The notes beneath the pieces are model-generated. The model was not told the DNA's origin. It did not search any database and saw only the letters and a program-made list of their open reading frames with translations. Positions 1 through 5,037 of a DNA stretch of 6,508 nt are shown piece by piece. Positions within the stretch are counted from its first letter, which is position 1, and every line of letters begins with the position of its first letter. Source of the DNA: Gammaproteobacteria bacterium (lineage in GTDB: Bacteria; Pseudomonadota; Gammaproteobacteria; Chromatiales; Chromatiaceae); assembly GCA_030621975.1 (NCBI GenBank), contig JAUXGQ010000095.1, positions 1 through 6,508 on the forward strand, written 5' to 3'. The position numbers were made by a program, and so were the translations under genes.

Positions 1-288
1 GTCAGCGTCGATGAACTGAAAACCTATAAACCAAGCCCGGGCGTATACAGCCACTTCCTGAGAAGCGCGGGTGCGATCGGTGCCGATGCCTGGCTGGTTT
101 CCAGTAACCCTTTCGATGTCATCGGTGCAGTCTCCGCCGGCATGCGTGCCGCATGGGTTCAGCGTTCCCCCGAGGCCATATTCGATCCCTGGGAGATCGA
201 ACCCACGATCACCCTGGCAGGGCTCGAGGGCTTGGCCAAGCGCATAAAAAAAGCCCACCATGCCCGGGGACCTTCTGAAAAAACGTAG
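1..288 (+). CDS. L-2-haloacid dehalogenase (HAD type II), C-terminal part, first tandem copy; 5' end outside window
   Basis: This frame is open from base 1 to a TAG at 286-288 and gives the last 95 residues of a haloacid dehalogenase. Enzymes of this family hydrolyse (S)-2-haloacids to (R)-2-hydroxyacids in the cytoplasm. The visible part holds the HAD motif III lysine in YKPSP, the tyrosine three residues after it (SPGVY), and the motif SSNPFD, whose Ser, Asn and Asp match the active-site residues of L-DEX-type dehalogenases. The nucleophile-bearing N-terminal half lies upstream of the window, so whether this copy is intact cannot be judged. It matches the second copy at 1028-1315 with about 95% identity but ends with a longer tail (RGPSEKT), because the second copy has TGA where this one has CGG. 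The substrate is inferred from family; other HAD phosphatases are less likely given the SSN-x-x-D motif. Confidence 0.85.
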   Translation, partial: VSVDELKTYKPSPGVYSHFLRSAGAIGADAWLVSSNPFDVIGAVSAGMRAAWVQRSPEAIFDPWEIEPTITLAGLEGLAKRIKKAHHARGPSEKT

Positions 289-291
289 GTT
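1..291 (+). repeat. Duplicated segment, copy 1 (partner at 1028-1318)
   Basis: This stretch aligns without gaps to 1028-1318 (offset 1027). I count 15 mismatches, all after position 107; the first 107 bases are identical. The homology continues past both stop codons to a shared ACGTAGG at 283-289 and 1310-1316 and then becomes much weaker. The window begins inside the duplication, so its left end is not visible. Confidence 0.9.
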
Positions 292-610
292 GGGGTTGGC
301 GCGTATGTCTCACCAAGCGAACCTGAAGACATGGACAGGATTAACAGGATTTCACAGGATTGACAGGATGTTGAGATGTGCCTTCCGGACCTCGATCTTC
401 CGGAAATACCACCGGGTACGCGCAAAGCGTGCACAGCTGAACATAAAATGATCCTGTAAATCCTGCTAAATCCTGTTAATCCTGTCTCTTCTTAATCTTA
501 GGCGCGGAAGGTGGATTGCGATGCCCTGCTTATCGATCGTCATGCCCCTCCGCAGGGCCGAGACAGTTGCCAAACACATGTTTTTGAAATTTTTTGAGGG
601 TTAGTACTAT
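289..610. other. Intergenic gap between the dehalogenase copies
   Basis: These 322 bases hold no convincing gene; the short open frames here lack family features. The first 45 bases resemble a decayed repeat beginning GTAGGTTGGGG. Then comes the 36-bp inverted repeat at 334-486, described separately. A small inverted repeat, GCCCTGC at 523-529 and GCAGGGC at 552-558, lies about 50 bases before the next start codon and could form a leader hairpin. A GAGGG at 596-600 is the ribosome-binding site of the second copy, 10 bases from its ATG. I could not find a convincing promoter with well-spaced -35 and -10 boxes. Confidence 0.7.
334..486. repeat. Inverted-repeat element with 36-bp arms made of ACAGGATT units
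   Basis: The left arm 334-369 and right arm 451-486 are reverse complements at 33 of 36 positions, around an 81-base centre. Each arm is itself four imperfect direct copies of a unit of about 9 bases, ACAGGATT or its complement AATCCTGT. The centre has two small inverted repeats: TTCCGG with CCGGAA near 382-403, and ACGC with GCGT near 419-431. There is no open frame for a transposase. It looks like a dispersed REP- or MITE-like intergenic repeat. The arms could form a long stem in RNA, but no T-run follows, so a terminator role is not supported. Confidence 0.8.
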
Positions 611-1015
611 ATGTCCATCACCATTGGATTCGACGTATACGGGACCTTGATCGACACCCATGGGGTCGTGGCCGCGCTGCGGGAGCATGTGGGAGAACAG
701 GCAGCGGAATTTTCCGGTCTGTGGCGGGCAAAACAGCTCGAGTATTCGTTCCGCCGCGGCCTGATGCAGAATTACAGGGATTTTGCGGTGTGCACGCGCA
801 ATGCCCTCGACTACGCGTGTCTCTATTACAAGGCCCCGCTGTCCGAGCAGCAAAGACTGGCGTTGATGGACGTTTATCGGGTCTTGCCCGCATTTCCAGA
901 TGTGCAGGAAGGATTGGCGCAGGCGCACGCGGCGGGATTCCGTCTGTTTGCGTTCTCCAACGGCAGCGCCGACGCCGTGGAGAAACTGCTAAGGTCCACC
1001 AATATCAGAGATTAG
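611..1015 (+). CDS. N-terminal 134-residue fragment of the interrupted dehalogenase (translated part)
   Basis: This is what would be made if the TAG is read as a stop. The fragment contains the start of the Rossmann-like core with nucleophile Asp8, the helical cap region with Arg39, and the motif II Ser116. It lacks the Lys149 that stabilises the nucleophile and the Ser/Asn/Asp cluster around residues 173-178. It also lacks the last strands of the core, so on its own it should not fold into an active dehalogenase. No usable start codon with a ribosome-binding site lies just after the TAG, so separate translation of the second half looks unlikely. Confidence 0.6.
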   Translation: MSITIGFDVYGTLIDTHGVVAALREHVGEQAAEFSGLWRAKQLEYSFRRGLMQNYRDFAVCTRNALDYACLYYKAPLSEQQRLALMDVYRVLPAFPDVQEGLAQAHAAGFRLFAFSNGSADAVEKLLRSTNIRD

Positions 1016-1294
1016 TTTGTCGGCGTCGTCAGCGTCGATGAACTGAAAACCTATAAACCAAGCCCGGGCGTATACAGCCACTTCCTGAGAAGCGCGGGTG
1101 CGATCGGTGCCGATGCCTGGCTGGTTTCCAGTAATCCTTTCGATGTCATCGGTGCGGCATCCGCCGGCATGCGTACGGCATGGGTTAAGCGTTCCCCGGA
1201 GGCCATATTCGATCCCTGGGAGATCGAACCCACGATCACCCTAGCAGGGCTCGAGGGCTTGGCCAAGCGCATAAAAAAAGCCCACGATGCCTGA
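611..1294 (+). pseudogene. L-2-haloacid dehalogenase (HAD type II), second tandem copy, interrupted by an in-frame TAG
   Basis: One reading frame from the ATG at 611 to the TGA at 1292-1294 encodes a full-length dehalogenase of about 227 residues, except for a TAG at 1013-1015 (codon 135). There is no frameshift. Catalytic residues known from L-DEX YL all appear two positions earlier, a constant offset: nucleophile Asp8 (FDVYGTL), Thr12, Arg39, Ser116 (FSNGS), Lys149 (YKPSP), Tyr155, and Ser173, Asn175, Asp178 (SSNPFD). The stop falls between NIRD and FVGVVSVDE, where homologues have one ordinary residue. A single-base change from TAC, TAT, TGG or CAG would create it. The rest of the frame is undecayed, so the mutation is recent, is suppressed, or is a sequencing error. 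The gene converges on the heat-shock genes. Start choice rests on GAGGG at 596-600 and the position of motif I. Confidence 0.85.
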
Positions 1295-1318
1295 GGGCCT
1301 TATGAAAGAACGTAGGAT
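1028..1318 (+). repeat. Duplicated segment, copy 2 (partner at 1-291)
   Basis: This is the second copy of the duplicated dehalogenase 3' end. Amino-acid changes relative to copy 1 are V to A, A to T, Q to K and H to D, with four silent changes, and then CGG in copy 1 is TGA here, which shortens the protein. The upstream limit of the homology cannot be seen because copy 1 is cut by the window edge. Confidence 0.9.
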
Positions 1319-1410
1319 GCGGTGAGCCTGCGAACCGCATCGATCGGATCACTCTCCAACCTCCGCATTTTCATCAATCGATGCGGTTCGCAAGCTCACC
1401 GCATCCTACG
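1311..1410. repeat. Near-perfect 34-bp inverted repeat between convergent genes; possible two-way terminator
   Basis: Left arm 1311-1344 (begins CGTAGGATGCGG) and right arm 1377-1410 are reverse complements at 33 of 34 positions, around a 32-base centre. It sits 16 bases after the dehalogenase stop and 5 bases after the stop of the downstream heat-shock gene, so it fills the whole convergent gap. The stem would be very stable in RNA from either strand. Only the minus-strand side is followed by a weak T-rich stretch (TTCTTTCAT), so a terminator role is possible but not shown. It looks like a dispersed palindromic repeat. Confidence 0.75.
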
Positions 1411-1415
1411 CGGGG

Positions 1416-1811
1416 TTAGTCGACCCGTACCTCGATCTTGCGCGGACGCACTTCGACACGTTTCGGGATGCGCACCGTGAGAACGCCATCCTTGAGACGG
1501 GCCTCGATGCTGTCAGTCTGCAACTCACCGCTCAGCGCAAAGCTGCGGCGGTATTGGGCGTAACGCAGGTCCGCATGGATTACCTCGCCAGCCTCCGGCA
1601 TGTCGACGGCGAGATCGCCTTCAATGGACAGGGTGTCCTTGTCCACACGGATGTTTAGCCCCTCCCGGGATACACCCGGCATGTCCGCGCGCAGCGTGAT
1701 GCCTTCGCTGGTTTCAGAGATGTCCACCGGCGGGCGCAACGCCGGATCTCGCTCGCGCTGCGGCTGAACCTCGCCAAGCTTCGGGGTTACGGCGTCTTTA
1801 TTCTCAGTCAT
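1416..1811 (-). CDS. Small heat-shock protein, Hsp20 family (downstream of pair)
   Basis: This 131-residue protein is an ATP-independent cytoplasmic holdase chaperone that binds unfolding proteins under stress. The alpha-crystallin domain runs from about residue 27 (PPVDISETSEG) to 118. It contains the family motif ARLKDGVLTV at 104-113 followed by IPK. The C-terminal I-x-V oligomerisation motif is IEV at 126-128. The N-terminal arm is short, polar and rich in Glu, Pro and Arg; it lacks the aromatic helix seen in its neighbour, so its assembly is probably different. The start is fixed by a strong AAAGGAGGAG at 1816-1825. It lies 18 bases after the other hsp20 gene on the same strand, so the two are almost certainly co-transcribed. 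The family call is secure; an exact IbpA/IbpB-type name is not justified. Confidence 0.93.
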   Translation of the reverse strand: MTENKDAVTPKLGEVQPQRERDPALRPPVDISETSEGITLRADMPGVSREGLNIRVDKDTLSIEGDLAVDMPEAGEVIHADLRYAQYRRSFALSGELQTDSIEARLKDGVLTVRIPKRVEVRPRKIEVRVD

Positions 1812-1829
1812 GACGCTCCTCCTTTGCGC

Positions 1830-2273
1830 TTATTTAACCTTGATCTGCCGCGGTTTGGTCGCCACGTGACGCTGCACCCCGATATGCAATACACCGTTCT
1901 TGTAAGCGGCCTCGACCCTTTCCGGGTCTACGTCGTCCGGCAGAGTGATGACGCGCCGAAAGTCGCCGTCGAAACGCTCCTGCCGGTAGTATTCCGCATC
2001 CTCTTCCCGCTCAACCTTGCGCGTACCCGCCACCGTCAGCAGATTCTGCTGAATCGAGATGTCCAGCCCCTGGGGATCGAGGCCGGCAGCGAACAGATAG
2101 ACATCCACCTGCTCGGGTGTCGATGCGACGTTGATGGGGGGGAAGCTTCCCCCCGCCAAGGCACGGATACCGGTCGGCCAGGTCCAACGACCGAACATCT
2201 GATCCAACTCCTGTTCCACGCGCTTGAACTCGTCGAACAGGCGACCTTCGAGGTTGGTTAGGTTCCCGAACAT
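1830..2273 (-). CDS. Small heat-shock protein, Hsp20 family (upstream of pair)
   Basis: This 147-residue protein is the first gene of the two-gene chaperone unit. The N-terminal arm (1-44) has an amphipathic helix with several Phe and Trp (FDEFKRVEQELDQMFGRW), as in typical bacterial class A small heat-shock proteins. It is followed by an alpha-crystallin domain at about 45-135, beginning PPINVASTPEQVDVYLFAAG. The conserved AAYKNGVLHI lies at 122-131. The tail carries the I-x-V motif as IKV at 144-146. The start is supported by AGGAGG at 2281-2286, seven bases before the ATG. This ribosome-binding site can be folded into a hairpin with an upstream UUUUCC, listed separately. I saw no clear sigma-32 promoter in the 234-base upstream gap. 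It may co-assemble with the downstream Hsp20. Confidence 0.94.
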   Translation of the reverse strand: MFGNLTNLEGRLFDEFKRVEQELDQMFGRWTWPTGIRALAGGSFPPINVASTPEQVDVYLFAAGLDPQGLDISIQQNLLTVAGTRKVEREEDAEYYRQERFDGDFRRVITLPDDVDPERVEAAYKNGVLHIGVQRHVATKPRQIKVK

Positions 2274-2280
2274 TCAATGA

Positions 2281-2313
2281 CCTCCTAAGAGCTTGATTGC
2301 CGTCTCTGGAAAA
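2281..2313 (-). promoter_or_regulatory. Candidate RNA-thermometer hairpin (fourU-like) over the hsp20 ribosome-binding site
   Basis: On the minus strand, UUUUCC (2313-2308) and AGAG (2307-2304) are followed by a 12-base loop. Then come CUCU (2291-2288), a two-base UA bulge, and the ribosome-binding GGAGG (2285-2281). AGAG pairs with CUCU. CC-U-U-U can pair with GG-A-G-G through two GC, one UA and two GU pairs. Small heat-shock genes are the classic targets of fourU and ROSE thermometers, where weak pairing hides the ribosome-binding site until heat melts it. The pairing is read by eye; no folding energy was computed. Confidence 0.35.
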
Positions 2314-2362
2314 TCCCGGCTTCTTAACCCAAATCTCTATACACTACTCGCGCAGAGGCACG

Positions 2363-2419
2363 GAGACGCAGAGAAAACCAAGTTAAACCATAGTCCTTAT
2401 CCCTGCGTCTCTGCGTCTC
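2363..2419. repeat. Inverted repeat GAGACGCAGAGA / TCTCTGCGTCTC
   Basis: A perfect 12-bp inverted repeat pairs 2363-2374 with 2408-2419 around 33 bases. Its right arm overlaps the first units of the 8-bp tandem array. The whole of 2350-2460 looks like one dispersed intergenic repeat whose right arm has expanded. On the minus strand it lies 90-140 bases upstream of the first hsp20 start, within the likely promoter region or leader. Confidence 0.7.
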
Positions 2420-2452
2420 AGCGTCTCAGCGTCTCAGCGTCTCAGCGTCTCA
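2405..2452. repeat. Six tandem 8-bp units (GCGTCTCA)
   Basis: Units start at 2405, 2413, 2421, 2429, 2437 and 2445. The first reads GCGTCTCT; the other five are identical GCGTCTCA. A degenerate GCGCGAGA follows. Short identical units like these are prone to slippage, so copy number may vary between strains. The array lies in the 234-base gap between the lipid-transport operon and the hsp20 pair and is not in a coding frame. Confidence 0.9.
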
Positions 2453-2495
2453 GCGCGAGAAATGCCGTTTTTCGGATCCAAGTAAAGGTATGGGT

Positions 2496-2510
2496 TAAGA
2501 ACTGTTCTTA
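2496..2510. repeat. 15-bp palindrome TAAGAACTGTTCTTA at the end of the lipoprotein gene
   Basis: Two 7-base arms flank a single central base, and the palindrome includes the TAA stop of the lipoprotein gene (2508-2510). Outer bases GGGT and ACCC extend it imperfectly. It is AT-rich with no T-run after it on the minus strand, so as a terminator it would be weak; it could equally be a protein-binding site. Confidence 0.45.
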
Positions 2511-3158
2511 CTTACCCGTCGGCGCTCCTCCCGAGCTTTCCCACTTGTGCAGTTCCAGGATGTCCTTGGCGATCTCCCGGCTGAGTTGGTCTATCACGCG
2601 ACTCTGGGCGGCGACCATGGCCGCATAGTCTCCGGATGAACCCGCGGATTCCGAAAAGTCGGCCTTTCTGGTGAACACAAGCTCGCGGCCATCGTCCCGC
2701 AACAGCCTCCACAAGGTGCGCAGCACGACATCCCCATTGGCAGCACTGTCGAAGCGCAACACGCGCACGCTTACCTGGTAATCGATGGGGGTCGATCGCT
2801 GCCAGGGGTGAATGGCGACCTGCTCGGTGTCCAGCAGAAAGGCCAGGTTTTCCGCCAGGACCCGGGAGAAGCTGGCGCTCAGGGGCTCACCCCAGCGATC
2901 GAACTCCCCGAGCTCCAACTCATTCGTTGCCGAGCGGGTCACGATCTGAGGACGGTCCAGATAGGGTGGCAGGGTGACCGGGCCTACCCCAAGGGCAATG
3001 GCCTCGCCTTCGAGCCCTGGCGCTGGCAGGGCGCCCTCCTCGGGGATGGTGTTCAGCATGTAAAACCGGGACGGCTGCGTGGTGCCCGCACAGCCCGTCA
3101 GCGCCAGCAGGGCAAGGGTGAACAGGACGGAGGTGATGGTCGAAGGATTCAGATGCAT
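2508..3158 (-). CDS. PqiC/YmbA-type (DUF330) outer-membrane lipoprotein, ABC-type transport auxiliary component
   Basis: This 216-residue lipoprotein is the last gene of the lipid-transport operon. It has a signal peptide with a hydrophobic stretch at 9-20 and the lipobox LTGC, so Cys23 should be lipidated. The next residue is Ala, not Asp, which favours transfer to the outer membrane by Lol. Family hallmarks are RFYMLN soon after the Cys, LGVGPVTLPPYLDRPQIVTR at 56-75, and the RWGEPL and VLAENLAFLL region at 88-109. PqiC proteins pair with MCE transporters and are thought to form their outer-membrane end. It starts 15 bases after the MCE gene with CAGGGAG at 3167-3173 as ribosome-binding site. 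The family call rests on motif recall; a separate role as a general lipoprotein is less likely given the operon. Confidence 0.88.
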   Translation of the reverse strand: MHLNPSTITSVLFTLALLALTGCAGTTQPSRFYMLNTIPEEGALPAPGLEGEAIALGVGPVTLPPYLDRPQIVTRSATNELELGEFDRWGEPLSASFSRVLAENLAFLLDTEQVAIHPWQRSTPIDYQVSVRVLRFDSAANGDVVLRTLWRLLRDDGRELVFTRKADFSESAGSSGDYAAMVAAQSRVIDQLSREIAKDILELHKWESSGGAPTGK

Positions 3159-3173
3159 GGGGGCTGCTCCCTG

Positions 3174-4268
3174 TCAGTATTGTGGTTTGCCCTTCAGGAG
3201 GGCTTCGGGGTGTCTCTCCAGATAGTCCGCCATGACCCGCAGGGAACGCGCGGCGGCGCCCAGCTCCTGCATCAGGATGCGCAGGTCTTCCCGGAACGGG
3301 GAACCCTCGTCCAGGACACCGTTGACCAGGTCGAGGGTTGTTTGCGTCTTCGCCAGCGTGGCCCGCAGGTCGCCGGCGATCCGGCCGGGCTCACCCTCGG
3401 TGAGGGCCAGGGTCTTGCGGGCCTGGTCGAAGGCCGCGGTGGCCGCCCGGGCGGTCTGGTTGACGTTGGCCGCCAGTTCGCCCGGTACCCCTTCCTCCAG
3501 GGCCAGGGTGCTTTCCGCCTGGAGCATGGCCTTGCGCGCCGCCTCCGCGGCCCCTTCGAGCTCCGCCATGAGGGGCTCGATGCGGTTGTTGACACGCTCC
3601 GCCAGTTGCTGCGCGTCGCGCACGGCGGCGTCGCTGTTGCGCAGGATCTCCGGGATCTCAGGCGCACTGGCCAGGCGTTCTATAGCGTCCAGGGTGCTTA
3701 TGGTCTTTTCGATGATCTTTTGCAGGGGCAGGTCTTCGAGCGCCCGCATGAACTTCTGCAGCCCGGACTCGATAGTCGGGAACTGGGGATAGGGGGTCTC
3801 CACATCGAGGAGTTTCACGGGGCTGTCAGGAAAAAAATCCAGCTGTATGTAAAGCTGGGCGGTGATCGGGCTCTGCAGCCCGAGTTTCGCGCGCAGCCCC
3901 CGCTCCTTGATGTAGAAGTCTATCGCTTCCCCTGCCCGTAGGTCACTGTATTTGGCATCCTCTCCCCCTATCTCTACGAGGGTTCTGGTGTCGTCGTCAA
4001 TAATTTCGAACAAGACCGCGACATTTATATCGGCGGTCTCTCTGTCGTACACCACCGTGATTTCCGTAACCGAGCCCACGGTGACGCCCCGGAAGGATAC
4101 CGGCGCCCCCACCTGCAGACCCTTTACCGAGCCATGGAAGAAGGCGACGTAGGTGAGGACTGGATGAAAAAACCGGCCGGAACCGAACACGATCAGCCCG
4201 ACGACAAGCAGCGCCAGGGCGCCCAGCACGAAAGCGCCGATCAGGGTGGGGTTGGCCTTCTTACTCAT
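3174..4268 (-). CDS. MCE/MlaD-family lipid-transport protein with long helical C-terminus
   Basis: This 364-residue protein is anchored in the inner membrane by one N-terminal helix (about 8-29). A single MCE domain follows at about 38-148, with the signature GLQVGAPVSFRGVTVGSV at 50-67 and the later GLRAKLGLQSPITAQLYIQL. MCE domains form hexameric rings that pass lipids through the periplasm. The last 200 residues are mostly helical and much longer than in E. coli MlaD (about 183 residues in total). They include three related stretches starting TLALEEG (254), TLALTEG (286) and TLDLVNG (311). Such tails in PqiB- and Mce-type proteins form a periplasmic needle or tube. Its ATG overlaps the ATPase stop by eight bases (ATGAGTAA), which suggests translational coupling. 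PqiB itself has three MCE domains, so this is MlaD-type in domain count. Confidence 0.93.
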   Translation of the reverse strand: MSKKANPTLIGAFVLGALALLVVGLIVFGSGRFFHPVLTYVAFFHGSVKGLQVGAPVSFRGVTVGSVTEITVVYDRETADINVAVLFEIIDDDTRTLVEIGGEDAKYSDLRAGEAIDFYIKERGLRAKLGLQSPITAQLYIQLDFFPDSPVKLLDVETPYPQFPTIESGLQKFMRALEDLPLQKIIEKTISTLDAIERLASAPEIPEILRNSDAAVRDAQQLAERVNNRIEPLMAELEGAAEAARKAMLQAESTLALEEGVPGELAANVNQTARAATAAFDQARKTLALTEGEPGRIAGDLRATLAKTQTTLDLVNGVLDEGSPFREDLRILMQELGAAARSLRVMADYLERHPEALLKGKPQY

Positions 4269-5019
4269 GTTCGCCTCGCGTCAGAAAGCTGATCACCTTG
4301 GGGTCTTTGGAGGTATCCCGCAGGGTCTTGGGGTCCCCCTGGGCGATCATGGTCCGGGTCTCGGGGTCCAGAAACACCGAGTTATTCGCAATGGTGAAGA
4401 TGCTGGCCAGCTCGTGGGTGACCACCACCATGGTGGTCTGCAGGCTGTCCCGCAACTCCAGGATGAGGTCGTCCAGGCGCCGGGAGCTGACCGGGTCCAG
4501 CCCTGCGGAGGGCTCGTCGAAGAACAGGATGCCCGGGTCCAGGGCCATCGCCCGGGCCACGCCGGCACGCTTCTGCATGCCCCCGCTGATCTCCGAAGGA
4601 TAAAACGCCTCGAACCCCGCCAACCCGACCAGGGCGAGCTTCAACGAAGCCAGGTCTGCGATCTCGGCGGGGCTCAGGTCGGTATATTCCCCGAGGGGCA
4701 GGGCCACGTTCTCGGCCAGGGTCAGGGAGCTCCACAGGGCGCCGCTCTGATACATGACCCCGAAGCCGCGCATGACACGCTCGCGCTGCTCCGGTTCTAT
4801 GTCCCAAAGATTCGCGCCGTCGATCAATACGCGCCCCTTGGCGGGCGCCTTCAGACCGTTGAGGACGCGCATCAGGGTGCTCTTGCCACAACCGCTGCCC
4901 CCCATGATGATGAAGATGTCCCCACGCTGGATCGTGAACGTGAGGTCCCGCTGGATCACGAAATCCCCATACGCCATGGTGAGGTCGGTGACGGTGATAT
5001 GGGCATCGGCCTGGGTCAT
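4261..5019 (-). CDS. mlaF: MlaF-type ABC transporter ATP-binding protein
   Basis: This 252-residue cytoplasmic ATPase powers the lipid transporter. All core motifs are intact: Walker A GGSGCGKST (40-48), Q-loop Gln91 (MYQSGALW, the variant common in MlaF/Mkl proteins), signature ISGGMQKR (144-151), Walker B ILFFDEP (164-170), D-loop SAGLDP (171-176) and switch His202 (VVVTHEL). The length fits MlaF. It begins 18 bases after the permease gene, with GAGGG at 5031-5035 as a modest ribosome-binding site, and overlaps the MCE gene by eight bases. The C-terminus follows the MlaF pattern with a short extension (DPKVISFLTRGEHE). ABC ATPases are easily misassigned, but the SGGMQKR signature and the neighbours make this subfamily clear. 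Confidence 0.95.
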   Translation of the reverse strand: MTQADAHITVTDLTMAYGDFVIQRDLTFTIQRGDIFIIMGGSGCGKSTLMRVLNGLKAPAKGRVLIDGANLWDIEPEQRERVMRGFGVMYQSGALWSSLTLAENVALPLGEYTDLSPAEIADLASLKLALVGLAGFEAFYPSEISGGMQKRAGVARAMALDPGILFFDEPSAGLDPVSSRRLDDLILELRDSLQTTMVVVTHELASIFTIANNSVFLDPETRTMIAQGDPKTLRDTSKDPKVISFLTRGEHE

Positions 5020-5037
5020 GGTGTGTGCGGCCCTCGC

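Noticed and set aside
334..486. CRISPR array
   Set aside because: The units are too short, unevenly spaced within arms and inverted between arms; there are no unique spacers and no cas genes.
584..610. Promoter TTGAAA ... TACTAT just before the second dehalogenase
   Set aside because: Spacing is 15 bases and the -10 box touches the start codon, so transcription would begin inside the gene.
530..928. 132-codon minus-strand frame opposite the dehalogenase
   Set aside because: The plus strand carries the complete set of dehalogenase catalytic motifs; this frame has none.
1824..2261. 145-codon plus-strand frame opposite the upstream hsp20
   Set aside because: It is the mirror of a confident Hsp20 gene, with no ribosome-binding site or family features.
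2460..2490. Heat-shock (sigma-32) promoter on the minus strand with CGGCATTT as -10
   Set aside because: The possible -35 (ACTTGGAT) is only about 8 bases away and matches poorly.
2808..3941. 377-codon open frame on the plus strand across the lipoprotein and MCE genes
   Set aside because: It is antisense to real genes, spans their boundary and shows no domain; it is a composition artefact.
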